A stretch of 64,000 nt of DNA from Larkinella sp965227735 (GTDB taxonomy: Bacteria; Bacteroidota; Bacteroidia; Cytophagales; Spirosomataceae). The stretch covers positions 496,001-560,000 of the forward strand of contig NZ_OZ245776.1 in the NCBI RefSeq assembly GCF_965227735.1, written 5' to 3'. A model generated the notes under the pieces. The model did no database searches and had not been told where the DNA came from. It saw only the letters and a program-made list of their open reading frames with translations. Below are positions 21,197-30,111 of the stretch, one piece after another; position 1 is the stretch's first letter; the number at the start of each line of letters is the position of its first letter. The position numbers were made by a program, and so were the translations under genes.

Positions 21197-21644
21197 GACA
21201 ACCAATTATTGTTTACTAATGTATGACGCCGAGTTGCTTCCGGGGCAAATGAAGCACGCAGGACTACCGGAATCGTGTAGTGGTTGCACTTCGTATTTGT
21301 CTGCCCATTTCTGTCTGCACGCAAAGTAGATGTTCTTTTCATCTGATGACCTTTTAGTTCTGTTTCCGACAGACTTCGCCAGCAAACAGCGTGTACCTCT
21401 ATTTCAGACTTATGTTGACGATAAAAGTCACTTCCAATCCAAAGGATTTCCGTCAAAATCGTATAGTATCCTGATAACTAAAACATTGCTAAACCAACTG
21501 TTTAAAGTACACTTCACATTCCTAAGCATCCTATCCACACGGGTCTATGAAAAAGCATATTAAGATTTGTTTTTGTACACACAATTAATAGCTAAAATTA
21601 TGCCACAGGTGATTACACAAACGAAACAAATGAAGCTAAAACGC

Positions 21645-21672
21645 AAAAAACCTGCCGGATGACAGGTTTTTT
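21645..21672 (-). terminator. Rho-independent terminator after the propeller/barrel gene
   Basis: A perfect 10-bp inverted repeat, AAAAAACCTG and CAGGTTTTTT with an 8-nt loop, lies 21 nt past the stop codon of the gene at 21694-24906. On the minus strand it is a G/C-cored hairpin followed by a T run, the classic intrinsic-terminator form. Its symmetry would let it work in both directions. It separates the housekeeping run from the adhesin locus. Confidence 0.85.
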
Positions 21673-21693
21673 AAACAGAAAGGACGAGGATGA

Positions 21694-24600
21694 TTAAAAA
21701 TCATAGCCCAGCGTCAAATAAGCCACCGGTTTCCCGACCACATTATTTTCAACCCCCCAGGCATAATCAAACTTGACGTAGTAACCAAAGAGCATCGTTC
21801 GGGCACCGGCACCGTATCCCAGTAAAAAAGGATTTTTAAAATTGGTGACAGTGGCCTGGAAGGGATCGCCCGCTCCTCCCACGATCTCGGTATTCAGGCT
21901 ATTCTGACGACTAAACGGGCCCTTTCCCGCCCAGGCCGTACCGATGTCGCTAAAAGCAACCAACTGAAAATTCCGGAGGAAATTGGATGTCACCGGCCCC
22001 CGGTGCAAATACCGGATGACGGGCAGACGCAGTTCGGCGTTGGCCAGCATGTGACTATTACCCGTCAGCTTGCCCAGGCGGAAACCGCGCAACGGAGCCG
22101 CCAGATCCAGGAAAAACACATCCCGGTTATCCCGATTGGGTGATAGCAACAAGGGGTTACTCGCCTTGTCTTCTTTAATACCTTCCGAAATGCCGATCCA
22201 GTTTTCCATCCCGCCCAGTGTACTCTTTTTGGGTGCAGCACCGGCCGAATGGCTACCGGACAACCGCAGAGCCAGAATGATGTCGCGGTGAATTTTTTGG
22301 TAATGCCGCAAATCAACCGTGATCCGGTCAAAGCTGCCCGCTCCTCTTCGAACGCCACTTTCTACTTTTTCCGTCAAACCGATGTAATTCTCGTACCGGA
22401 TTTTAAACCGGGTTCCCTCAATCATATTCATTCCGTTGAGGGTTGTGTTATCAAAAACGTATTCCGCTTTGGCCCCGGTATAATCGGAAGAACTGCCGCC
22501 CACCTGCAATAGATCCAGGTAGCGGGTTACGATGTAAAATGGTGCTACCGTAAACCGGCTGTTGACCGAAATGGGGTATGAAGCCGACAGGGTTACTTTG
22601 TTAAACCGGTACTTCTGGTATTGACCCGCATCGGAGAAAATCGTCTTCCGGTCAAAACGGGCGCTGTAATCAATTCGGTTCACCAGCTTATGGTATTCGG
22701 TAAACAGATCACTGTTCCGGAGGTTGGTGGTGATGAACAAACCGGCCCGGATGATGTGGTTTTCCAGCAGATCGTTCATGGTGAGCGACTGAAAATAGCC
22801 AAAACCCCGGATTGGATCGATCCGCCAGTCGGAACTGGCATCACTGGCCACAAACAATCCCTGGTATTTGTAAGGCCCCCGAATCGTAACATTCTCCCGT
22901 CGGCGGGTGCGCGGGATGGCCACCGATGCCGACGTGTTGGTACTCCGGCGTTGCTTGAATTCAATGGTTTTGGCCACGTCGCTGTCAAACTGGTAGTTGT
23001 CCGTATCGACCTCCCCCGGCCCCAGCTTCAGCGCAGAGACTGCCGTGGAATCGACAGTTTTGGCCGCCGTCACAGAGCTCGTACTGGGAGCCGTCGTGGG
23101 AGTTGCCACGGCTTTGGGAACTTCCTGAACGGTAGCCCGGCGGGTGAGCGGCAACTGGCGCGCCTGATTCAGGTTGACCCGGGGCCGAAACCCAATGACC
23201 TCACTCCCGTTTTTCAACTGGCTGTAGACCAGCGCGCCCGAAGCAGGGTTCAGGTCGTAGCGACGAATATTCTGGCTAAAACCGGTAATAAATTCCCTTG
23301 TTTTGGTTTCAACATCCATTTTGGCGAGATTCCGTACACCGGTTGCGTCATCGAGATAATAGATGATATTTTCGGAAGAAGCCACCGGGCGCATGGCGAT
23401 ACTCAGCGAGTCGGTCAGGCGACTCACCACCTCGACGCGGGGTGTTCCATCGTGCAGAAACAAACTGAGCTGGTTGCGAATGGATTTGTAATTTCCTTTG
23501 TCGAGGCTCAGCGAGTCGATGTGACGATTCGAAGAAAACACGATTTGCCGGGTTCGGCCCACAAACTGCGGATACAGATCATCATACAAATCGTTCGTCA
23601 GTTGCTGCACGGTTCCCCGGCCCATGCTGAAGAGATACAAATCATTTTGCCCCCGACGATCTGCACTGAACACGACACTCGCCCCATCGTCGGAAGCATC
23701 CATATCGATCACCTGGCTAACGCCCCGGACGACCATCCGCTGTTTGAGCTTCGGTTTTTTATCCAGGTTATTATATACATATAGGTAAGTCTGTCCCCGC
23801 TCTTCGGTCAACACCAGCAGATTGTCACGTTGCCAGGTTACAAGTGGAGACGCCGGTTTTACGGGCGATTCGTCCTGCTTATAGCCCCCTTTCCGTATCA
23901 CCTGCTTCTTCTGCGTCTGGGTGTTGACCACGGTTACTTCAAACTTTCCGCGCCAGGTCGTTGCATAAGCATACTGGCTCTGATCGGGGCTCAATTTCAA
24001 ACTGGTCAGTTGGGCGGGTTCTTTGGAACTGGAAACCGTTATCTGAAAACCGTCTTCACCCGGTTTGTAGGCATCGACAACCGGTTTGGCCATCGACGAA
24101 TAATATTCCCGCCATTCCCGCAAAAACCGGGAATAGGGAACTCCGAGTGTGCTGGCAATGCTGTTCTGCTCGTTGCGAATGATGCGGGTCAGGTTGAGAA
24201 TATTGGAAATGTTGTCTTTCCCGTAACGCTCCGCAATGTAGTTCCAGATGGAATGGCCTACGTACATGGCCTCCTCCCCCACCAGCGTGGACGGTTTACG
24301 AACCGGACGCGTCAGGGCAACGTCGCGCATGTAATCGTCCAGGTCAACACTCCAGCCATCGGCAATGTAGGATGCAATGCCCGGCATATACCATTCCGGC
24401 AATGAAAGGAGCAGCGAGCTTTGCAGGGCGTCTTTCAAACTGCCGCCATAGAGCATGTCGTAGACGAAAAGCAGCGAAACTTCCTTAATCAATTGCTTGC
24501 GAAAGCTAATCTGGTCGCCCGTGAAAGCAAGTTCCAACCGCGATTTGGCCAGGCTTAACTCCTTGTAATTAGTGCCGCTGGGCGCACTCAGACCAATGTT

Positions 24601-24906
24601 ACTCTGGGAAAGCTCCTGAGGTGAGTTGTAAATAAACACCTTGATGCGGTTATACGGCGTATAACCCAGGATCTCGGTGATCCGGTCGAAATCCGTTTCG
24701 GCGTATTGCGCCGTCAAATTGGCAATCTGGTTGCCTTCCTGATAAAAGTAAATCTCAAAGTTGGAGGTTTTGATCACCTTCCAATCAAACTTCCGGTATT
24801 GAATACGGTTTCTCCCAAACTGTTCCTGCGAAGGATAGTTCTGTGCGACCGCTTCATTCATCACCAGCAATAGTCCGGCCAGGCAGAGTATAAATTGCTT
24901 ACTCAT
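21694..24906 (-). CDS. Outer-membrane protein: peptidase-MA-like domain, TolB-type propeller, C-terminal barrel
   Basis: A 1,070-residue protein with a signal peptide (MSKQFILCLAGLLLVMNEAVAQ... cut near residue 22). Residues about 40-270 resemble a peptidase-MA-like fold (FDWKVIKTSNFEIYFY, LPEWYMPGIASYIADGW), but the place where a zinc HExxH motif would be expected reads KQLIKEVSLLFVYDML, so it is probably not an active metallopeptidase. Residues about 285-560 are PD40/TolB-like propeller blades (SADRRGQNDLYLFS, FSSNRHIDSLSL). Residues about 720-1070 look like an outer-membrane beta barrel of the BamA/TamA surface-antigen type and end in an aromatic residue (GYDF), as outer-membrane assembly signals do. 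A disordered Thr/Ser-rich linker joins propeller and barrel. Exact role unknown. It is followed by a strong terminator. Confidence 0.75.
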   Translation of the reverse strand: MSKQFILCLAGLLLVMNEAVAQNYPSQEQFGRNRIQYRKFDWKVIKTSNFEIYFYQEGNQIANLTAQYAETDFDRITEILGYTPYNRIKVFIYNSPQELSQSNIGLSAPSGTNYKELSLAKSRLELAFTGDQISFRKQLIKEVSLLFVYDMLYGGSLKDALQSSLLLSLPEWYMPGIASYIADGWSVDLDDYMRDVALTRPVRKPSTLVGEEAMYVGHSIWNYIAERYGKDNISNILNLTRIIRNEQNSIASTLGVPYSRFLREWREYYSSMAKPVVDAYKPGEDGFQITVSSSKEPAQLTSLKLSPDQSQYAYATTWRGKFEVTVVNTQTQKKQVIRKGGYKQDESPVKPASPLVTWQRDNLLVLTEERGQTYLYVYNNLDKKPKLKQRMVVRGVSQVIDMDASDDGASVVFSADRRGQNDLYLFSMGRGTVQQLTNDLYDDLYPQFVGRTRQIVFSSNRHIDSLSLDKGNYKSIRNQLSLFLHDGTPRVEVVSRLTDSLSIAMRPVASSENIIYYLDDATGVRNLAKMDVETKTREFITGFSQNIRRYDLNPASGALVYSQLKNGSEVIGFRPRVNLNQARQLPLTRRATVQEVPKAVATPTTAPSTSSVTAAKTVDSTAVSALKLGPGEVDTDNYQFDSDVAKTIEFKQRRSTNTSASVAIPRTRRRENVTIRGPYKYQGLFVASDASSDWRIDPIRGFGYFQSLTMNDLLENHIIRAGLFITTNLRNSDLFTEYHKLVNRIDYSARFDRKTIFSDAGQYQKYRFNKVTLSASYPISVNSRFTVAPFYIVTRYLDLLQVGGSSSDYTGAKAEYVFDNTTLNGMNMIEGTRFKIRYENYIGLTEKVESGVRRGAGSFDRITVDLRHYQKIHRDIILALRLSGSHSAGAAPKKSTLGGMENWIGISEGIKEDKASNPLLLSPNRDNRDVFFLDLAAPLRGFRLGKLTGNSHMLANAELRLPVIRYLHRGPVTSNFLRNFQLVAFSDIGTAWAGKGPFSRQNSLNTEIVGGAGDPFQATVTNFKNPFLLGYGAGARTMLFGYYVKFDYAWGVENNVVGKPVAYLTLGYDF

Positions 24907-24974
24907 AAGTTACGCTACTTTTAGACATTGTTTCGGATCTGACAGGCCCCTGATTGTGCAACCGGTATCAAATC

Positions 24975-26051
24975 TTATCCAACATTTTTTCCACTGTAAT
25001 ATAACGAAAAGCTACGCTCAATATTAACCTCCGGGTCTAATTCTTTCCGACCTTCCAGAAAGTCTGCGAATTGGTCGGCAAAATACGGGGCCAATGATAC
25101 GCCCTTGGTACCCAATCCATTGAAAATCCCCACCGCCGGATGAGCCGGATGCAAGCCAATCAAGGGACGTCGGTCTTTCGTCGCCGGTCGAATCCCAACC
25201 CGCTGCCCGACAATCCGGTACGGAACCTTTAGCAAGCCCTGTACTTTCTGCTCTAAGAACGCTTTTCCATCCTCGGTTGTTTGCCAGTCGATGTCATGCC
25301 AGGTGTACGTCGCCCCGATCCGGTAACGATCTGATTCAACGGGCATTATGAAGACGCCCTGGTTAACGATGCTGGTAACCGGATAATTGTCCATTGTAAC
25401 ATCCAGAACCTGCCCTTTCACGGGATTGTAAGGCAACCAGTCGAACAACGGATTTCGATACGCATGGGGGCCTTCACAGAAAATGATTTTTCCATAAACA
25501 CTTTCCTGCCATAAAATTCCGTCTTCCCTGATTTCTATTTCCTTAGCGTCAAAATCTGTTTCGACATATCGGTTTTGGTCCTGAAAAAACAGCCGGATAG
25601 CGTTCAAAAAAACCGGCACATCCACCCAACCGGACCGGGTTACTTCCAGACCACCGAAGGGGTTATGAATATAAGGCTGATACTGCTGATTGTCAACGGA
25701 TTCGGCCACGTAGCGACTGATGGAGGAATCCGACGTCTGAGCCAGGTAATTATTTTGTTCTTCAACCGAACGGAAGGGGCGGTAAATGTTGGAAAAATGG
25801 AGCAGCGGAATCTTCAGTTCCTGCTCCACTTCGCCGTAGAAAGCCGTCAGAAATGGAAACAACTGATCGGCCTTCCAGGTACGGACGAGTTTTTTTCCCG
25901 TTAGCGGATTAAAAATTCCCGCTGCCGCCAGCGAGGCTGAGGGAAGATGGGACGAATTGACAAGAACGACTTTTTTACCCCGCTGATGGAGCGTCCAGGC
26001 CAATACCGACCCGGCAATACCCTGTCCGACAATCAAGTAATCGGCGGTCAT
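24975..26051 (-). CDS. FAD-dependent oxidoreductase (DAO/glycine-oxidase type)
   Basis: A 358-residue cytoplasmic protein. It opens with a dinucleotide-binding beta-alpha-beta unit (DYLIVGQGIAGSVLAW, GxGxxG) followed by the acidic or polar strand end VLVNSSH, as in the D-amino-acid oxidase/glycine oxidase superfamily. The later GIRPATKDRRPLIG and NGLGTKGVSLAPYFA segments match the conserved C-terminal FAD-contact region of that family. The substrate cannot be read from sequence; a small amine or amino acid is the usual one. Its ATG overlaps the stop of the cytidylate kinase gene by 4 nt (ATGA), so translation is coupled. Confidence 0.8.
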   Translation of the reverse strand: MTADYLIVGQGIAGSVLAWTLHQRGKKVVLVNSSHLPSASLAAAGIFNPLTGKKLVRTWKADQLFPFLTAFYGEVEQELKIPLLHFSNIYRPFRSVEEQNNYLAQTSDSSISRYVAESVDNQQYQPYIHNPFGGLEVTRSGWVDVPVFLNAIRLFFQDQNRYVETDFDAKEIEIREDGILWQESVYGKIIFCEGPHAYRNPLFDWLPYNPVKGQVLDVTMDNYPVTSIVNQGVFIMPVESDRYRIGATYTWHDIDWQTTEDGKAFLEQKVQGLLKVPYRIVGQRVGIRPATKDRRPLIGLHPAHPAVGIFNGLGTKGVSLAPYFADQFADFLEGRKELDPEVNIERSFSLYYSGKNVG

Positions 26052-26764
26052 GCGTCTATGGGTTTGAAGTGCCCTTTGCGGTGGAGTTTGGAGATTTTCT
26101 CGTCGGCCAGTTGAATTACCCAGTCAATTTGTTCGTCGATGGTGATAAAGGAAGTATCGAGTTCAATGGCATCCTCAGCTTTCCGAAGCGGCCCCTCGCT
26201 GCGATTGCTGTCGATAAAATCCCGCTTTTTGAGGTTCTCCAGAATAACATCCAACCCAACCATCTCCCCCTTTTGCAGCAACTCGATCTGTCGGCGCTGT
26301 GCCCGAATGGTGGCGTCGGCCGTCATAAAGATTTTCAGTTCAGCGTCCGGGAATACCTTGGTCCCGATGTCCCGCCCATCCATCACCACGCCCCGTCTGC
26401 GCCCCAGCTTCTGTTGCTGGGCCACCATGGCATACCGCACTTCGGGAATTGCACTGACTTCACTGACAATATTGGAAATATACATTTTTCGGATTTCCTC
26501 TTCAACATTCAAGCCGTTCAGACAGGTTTCGTTCCGGCCATTTCTGGGATTGAAATTGAAGGTAATCTGAATGAGTTGAAGCGCATCCTGGACGGCTTTG
26601 GGGTTGGTGAGGGCAACGTGATTCTGGATAAAATACAAACTCACGGAACGGTACATAGCGCCCGTATCGATGTAGGCATAACCCATCCGGGCAGCCACCT
26701 GTTTGGCCGTCGTACTTTTTCCACAACTGGAATAGCCGTCGATGGCAATGACTATTTTTGGCAT
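26048..26764 (-). CDS. cmk: Cytidylate kinase, (d)CMP kinase
   Basis: 238 residues, close to the usual 220-230. The P-loop is GYSSCGKST at residues 9-17, followed by YIDTGAMYRS, the CMP kinase nucleotide-monophosphate motif, and later MDGRDIGTKVFPDAELKIFM, the diagnostic region for CMP binding. It phosphorylates CMP and dCMP with ATP and is an essential step of pyrimidine nucleotide supply. It lies 30 nt after the acetyltransferase gene and overlaps the FAD oxidoreductase start by 4 nt. Confidence 0.95.
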   Translation of the reverse strand: MPKIVIAIDGYSSCGKSTTAKQVAARMGYAYIDTGAMYRSVSLYFIQNHVALTNPKAVQDALQLIQITFNFNPRNGRNETCLNGLNVEEEIRKMYISNIVSEVSAIPEVRYAMVAQQQKLGRRRGVVMDGRDIGTKVFPDAELKIFMTADATIRAQRRQIELLQKGEMVGLDVILENLKKRDFIDSNRSEGPLRKAEDAIELDTSFITIDEQIDWVIQLADEKISKLHRKGHFKPIDA

Positions 26765-26794
26765 GAGTGCAAAGAAACAACTTTCCGGGGAACC

Positions 26795-27409
26795 CTACTG
26801 CTTTCCGGCCAGGGAAATACGCTCCTGCCGGGTTACAAATTCTTCGCGGAGCAAGGCGAATATGTGTTCGTCGAGGTATTGATTGTTCTTGATGGCGGCT
26901 TTTTTCAGAACGGCTTCTGCCCGGAAACCCGCCTGTTCCAATACCCGCATCGACACCTTGTTTCCCTCCAAAACGCAGCCAAAAAGCCGGTTTACCTGAA
27001 AATTAACGAAAATGTAGTTGACCATAGCCGGCAGCACTTCGGTCATGATGCCCTGTCCCCAGTGCGACTCGCCCAGCCAATAGCCAATTTCGGCATTGTG
27101 CCGGTAGATGTCTTCCTTGATAGTAAAACCCACGTTACCAACGGCTTTGCCGCCAATATCAATCGCCAGATTGACCGGTTGCTGATACGAACGATTCATC
27201 CGTATCCAGGAACTGGCATCGCGGACCGTGTAAGGGTGCGGAAAAAAATCCCGGACACGGTCCCAGATTTTTCGGTTGTTGGCCTGCTCGGATAACGAAA
27301 ATTCATCGCCATCACGCCAGGATCGCAGAGTGCAGGTATCTAGATAAATGGTTGCCACGTTGCTGCCCGTTTTTGGCCAATATACGGTTTTTACAATATG
27401 GCCTTTCAC
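26795..27409 (-). CDS. GNAT N-acetyltransferase, RimJ/RimL-like
   Basis: 204 residues from a GTG at 27409, or 187 from a second GTG at 27358 just before ATIYLDTCTLRSWRDGDE; neither start is certain. The first lies 7 nt after the lutC stop and is preceded by an A-rich stretch, so it is preferred. Family features: the opening TLRSW strand, AEIGYWLGESHWGQGIM (acetyl-CoA pyrophosphate-binding loop, GxGxM variant), then NRLFGCVLEGNKVSMRVLEQAGF, typical of RimJ/RimL-type acetyltransferases. Members acetylate the N-terminal amino group of ribosomal proteins or small amines; the substrate here is unknown. Confidence 0.85.
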   Translation of the reverse strand: MKGHIVKTVYWPKTGSNVATIYLDTCTLRSWRDGDEFSLSEQANNRKIWDRVRDFFPHPYTVRDASSWIRMNRSYQQPVNLAIDIGGKAVGNVGFTIKEDIYRHNAEIGYWLGESHWGQGIMTEVLPAMVNYIFVNFQVNRLFGCVLEGNKVSMRVLEQAGFRAEAVLKKAAIKNNQYLDEHIFALLREEFVTRQERISLAGKQ

Positions 27410-27416
27410 TTTTTAG

Positions 27417-28007
27417 TTATGAATTTTGCAACAAAACCACCGAAAGGCTCCGCGCGCCGTGGGCACCAATGACCAGGGCCTGCTCAATATCGGCGGTTTT
27501 CGACGGCCCGGCGATGAAAACCCCAAAACCGGATTCGTCCATATTCAGCCGTTCGTAGGCATCGTGCATATTTGGCACCAGGTCTGCCGTGTTGAGCAGT
27601 AAAACCAGATGCTGGCAGATGAAGGGCAAAACGCGGTGGCCGCCCCGCTCCTCCGGCACCCAGATGGCCGAGTTTTCGGCCACGCCAAAAACACCCTGAA
27701 CGATGGCCAAATCGACGGTTTCCAATTGGTGCGGATCCACGACGTCCCAGTCTGTGGTTGCCAGATGACTCAAAGCCGGGACTTTGCTCACCACACTGGG
27801 CAAGTCGCTGTAGGTCTGCCGAATGTACGTCTCCGCTTCGTTGTAGTCCGCCACCAGCACCGGTGTTCCGCCGATAAACCGAAGGATTTCGGAAAACTTG
27901 GCAACCAGATCCGGGTAATCGGACTGAAACCGGGTCGTTTCCGGCAACGGTTGAAACTCGGGTTTGTTCTGCTTCACAGCAGAGAGAATTCGTTCGCGAC
28001 TGTTCAT
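27417..28007 (-). CDS. lutC: Lactate utilization protein C (LUD domain)
   Basis: 196 residues from the ATG at 28007, which overlaps the lutB stop by 4 nt (ATGA). The frame extends 9 codons upstream inside lutB but without a convincing start. It starts MNSRERILSAVK, typical for LutC/YkgG, and carries the LUD-domain region with TDLAIVQGVFGVAENSAIW and FIAGPSKTADIEQALVIGAHG. LutC is the third subunit of the LutABC iron-sulfur system that oxidises L-lactate to pyruvate. Its partner lutB is immediately upstream; lutA is 2.9 kb away beyond an inserted module. Confidence 0.92.
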   Translation of the reverse strand: MNSRERILSAVKQNKPEFQPLPETTRFQSDYPDLVAKFSEILRFIGGTPVLVADYNEAETYIRQTYSDLPSVVSKVPALSHLATTDWDVVDPHQLETVDLAIVQGVFGVAENSAIWVPEERGGHRVLPFICQHLVLLLNTADLVPNMHDAYERLNMDESGFGVFIAGPSKTADIEQALVIGAHGARSLSVVLLQNS

Positions 28008-29371
28008 TTCTTCGTTTCTCTGTTCACATACCACTCCCGGAAACTCTCTTTGGGCGGTTCCGGCATTTCGCGCTGCTTAAACCAGGGATTGAGGGGATTG
28101 GAGACCGAATAAGGCAATAACCGCATCATCGTCCGACCGGCTTTCCCGGAAAACCGGAACAGTTTCGGGCTGGATAAGACGCTCGCCATCAGCTTCATAC
28201 CCTGTTTTTTGGTACTGTCAACGTAACCTTCGGCCACCAGCACCTGCCGCCACTTGTAAAGCTGATCGTGGATGTCGATCTTGACCGGGCAGACGTTCGA
28301 GCAAGAACCACAAAGCGTTGACGCAAAGGGCAAATCGGCGTTTTTCCGCATGTCCAGATTCGGGGCCAGAATGGAGCCGATGGGACCCGCTACGGCATTG
28401 TGGTAACTATGTCCGCCACTCCGGCGATAGACCGGACAGGTGTTCATACAGGCTCCGCAGCGGATACACTTGAGCGAGTTCCGGAAATCCGGTCGACCGA
28501 GCTGCGTGGTCCGGCCGTTATCTACGATGATGATGTGCATCGTCTGCCCTTGTCGGGGCCGGTGAAAATGGCTGGAATACGTCGTGATGGGCTGACCGGT
28601 GGCGCTCCGGGCCAGAAGCCGCAGAAAAACGCCGAGGTGCTGCGCCTTCGGAATGATTTTTTCGATGCCCATGCTGGCAATGTGAACATCAGCCAGGTGG
28701 GCACCCATGTCGGCGTTGCCTTCGTTCGTACAGACCACAAAACCGCCGGTTTCGGCAATGGCAAAGTTGACACCGGTGAGGGCGGCCCTGCGTGTCAGAA
28801 ATTTCTCCCTAAGGTGCTGGCGCGCGGCTTCGGCCAGGTATTTTGGATCAGATGCGCCTTTTTCTGTCCCCAAATGTTCATGAAAAAGCGCCCCGATTTC
28901 TTCTTTTTTCTTGTGAATACAGGGCATCACAATGTGGCTGGGCGGTTCGCCGGCGAGTTGAACTACGCGTTCGCCCAAATCTGTATCAACCACATCGACG
29001 CCTTTTTCGATCAGGAAATCGTTCAAATGGCATTCTTCCGTCAGCATCGACTTGCTTTTCACCATCTGGGTGGCCCCGGTTTCCCGCAGAATCTGCAACA
29101 CGATTTCGTTGTGCTCGTGGCCATCGGCCGCCCAGTGAATTTTAACCCCGTTTTTGATGGCGTTCTGCTCAAACTCCAGCAGGTATTCATCCAGGTTGGA
29201 CAAGGCGTTGTGCTTGATTCGGGAACCGGCTTCGCGCAGGGCTTCCCATTCCGGAATTTGAAAAACGGCTTTGTCGCGTTTCTCGCGCACAAACCACAGC
29301 GTCTTATCGTGCCAGGTGGTTCGGTCGACGTCTTCCGTAAATACTTCGGCGGCTTCGGAGTGATTCATCAT
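28004..29371 (-). CDS. lutB: Lactate utilization protein B, iron-sulfur protein
   Basis: 455 residues from the ATG at 29371, which lies 1 nt after the TAA of the small upstream gene; a second ATG follows directly. The frame is open slightly further, but only with a TTG start inside the neighbour. Residues about 50-300 form the LUD domain (VKSKSMLTEECHLNDFL, FAIAETGGFVVCTNEGN). The C-terminal third has two ferredoxin-type clusters, CIRCGACMNTCPVY and CGSCSNVCPVKI, for two [4Fe-4S] centres. LutB works with LutA and LutC in L-lactate oxidation. Its 5' neighbour is normally lutA. Here it is the 51-residue protein, so the operon is split. Confidence 0.93.
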   Translation of the reverse strand: MMNHSEAAEVFTEDVDRTTWHDKTLWFVREKRDKAVFQIPEWEALREAGSRIKHNALSNLDEYLLEFEQNAIKNGVKIHWAADGHEHNEIVLQILRETGATQMVKSKSMLTEECHLNDFLIEKGVDVVDTDLGERVVQLAGEPPSHIVMPCIHKKKEEIGALFHEHLGTEKGASDPKYLAEAARQHLREKFLTRRAALTGVNFAIAETGGFVVCTNEGNADMGAHLADVHIASMGIEKIIPKAQHLGVFLRLLARSATGQPITTYSSHFHRPRQGQTMHIIIVDNGRTTQLGRPDFRNSLKCIRCGACMNTCPVYRRSGGHSYHNAVAGPIGSILAPNLDMRKNADLPFASTLCGSCSNVCPVKIDIHDQLYKWRQVLVAEGYVDSTKKQGMKLMASVLSSPKLFRFSGKAGRTMMRLLPYSVSNPLNPWFKQREMPEPPKESFREWYVNRETKK

Positions 29372-29372
29372 G

Positions 29373-29528
29373 TTAAAGGTCGCGGGCTTTAACCCGAACA
29401 GGTTTTCCATCCCGGGCAATCACCAGTTCTTCGTCGTTACGTTTTGCCTGTTCAATGACGCGCTGAACAGCCCGGCGCATGCCTTCCAGAAGTTTTTCGT
29501 TTTCCGGAGTGATTTTAATCTCGCCCAT
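29373..29528 (-). CDS. Small 51-aa protein, possible antitoxin-like partner of the zeta-like gene
   Basis: An intact 51-codon frame from ATG (29528) to TAA, starting 14 nt inside the end of the zeta-like gene and ending 1 nt before lutB. The product opens MGEIKITPENEKLLEGM, continues with a charged helix, and ends with a beta-like stretch ELVIARDGKPVRVKARDL. That is the size and style of small antitoxins, but no named family is recognised. Its tight packing between the zeta-like gene and lutB argues that it is a real translated gene rather than noise. Confidence 0.6.
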   Translation of the reverse strand: MGEIKITPENEKLLEGMRRAVQRVIEQAKRNDEELVIARDGKPVRVKARDL

Positions 29529-30106
29529 TTTGGTTAATCTTCTCCCAGATTTTTACATTAAACAAATCAAGCGTGGCAGCTATTCCCCCTTGTGCAATAA
29601 ATTCAGGAACTGTCCCGGAATTATTTATGACTAAAAATCGATCACTTATGGGAATGTATAAAGTCAGTAAATTTTCAATACTCCGACTGTACCGTCGCTC
29701 AATCACATCCGGCGGAATCGAATGTTCACCTTTTGCAATCCGAATGCCCACCCGCTCCTTCGCCAGTTCAACGGATTCAAGCCACACGTAGAACAAAGTA
29801 ACCGAATAACCGGCCTGCTTCGCGCGTTTAATGAGCTGAACGTAGGATCGTGTCGAAAGCGTCGTCTCTAATGCAAAGTCAACGTTTTGTTCAAGCAAAT
29901 GGTTGATGCGGTTCAACATAATTCTTCCCGCTTCAAACGCTACCGTTTCCGGCTGGAAGGGTGACAAGCCTTTTGCTATCGCTCCGGCGACCCGGTTCAT
30001 CAGCGTTCACAAATTCCCGGCAATTCAGTACTTCCGGCAAAATAGTGTAAGCCGCCGTTGTTTTTCCGGCCCCGTTACAACCCGCAATAATATACAGATT
30101 CGGCAT
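29515..30106 (-). pseudogene. Zeta-toxin-family kinase gene, frameshifted near its 5' end
   Basis: The natural start is the ATG at 30106, giving PNLYIIAGCNGAGKTTAA, a Walker A P-loop as in zeta-toxin-family kinases, then REFVNADE. At about 29987-30002 the frame is lost: the expected continuation IAKGLSPFQPETVAFEAG lies in another frame, after 16 extra bases (CCGGGTCGCCGGAGCG on the minus strand). The remainder, 161 residues from an internal ATG at 30000, is otherwise complete with the family's LETTLSTRSY and VWLESVELAKERV segments, but lacks the P-loop. The gene is therefore probably inactive, unless the frameshift is a sequencing error. It begins 5 nt after the Xre gene, so it belongs to that module. 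Confidence 0.75.
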
Positions 30107-30111
30107 CAGGA

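Larger units (their letters stand above)
21160..21693. other. 534-bp intergenic region upstream of the adhesin
   Basis: Apart from the leader stem-loop and the terminator of the upstream gene, no gene was recognised. The minus-strand adhesin frame remains open to 21456 but the extra 99 residues show no domain. No convincing TAnnTTTG element was found on the minus strand, so the adhesin promoter is not assigned. The part beyond 21457 is AT-rich with stops in all frames. Confidence 0.6.

Noticed and set aside
22621..23784. 387-codon plus-strand frame opposite the propeller/barrel gene
   Set aside because: Antisense to a well-supported gene, no recognisable domain.
26069..27295. 408-codon plus-strand frame opposite cmk and the acetyltransferase gene
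   Set aside because: It spans two real genes on the other strand and looks like an antisense shadow.
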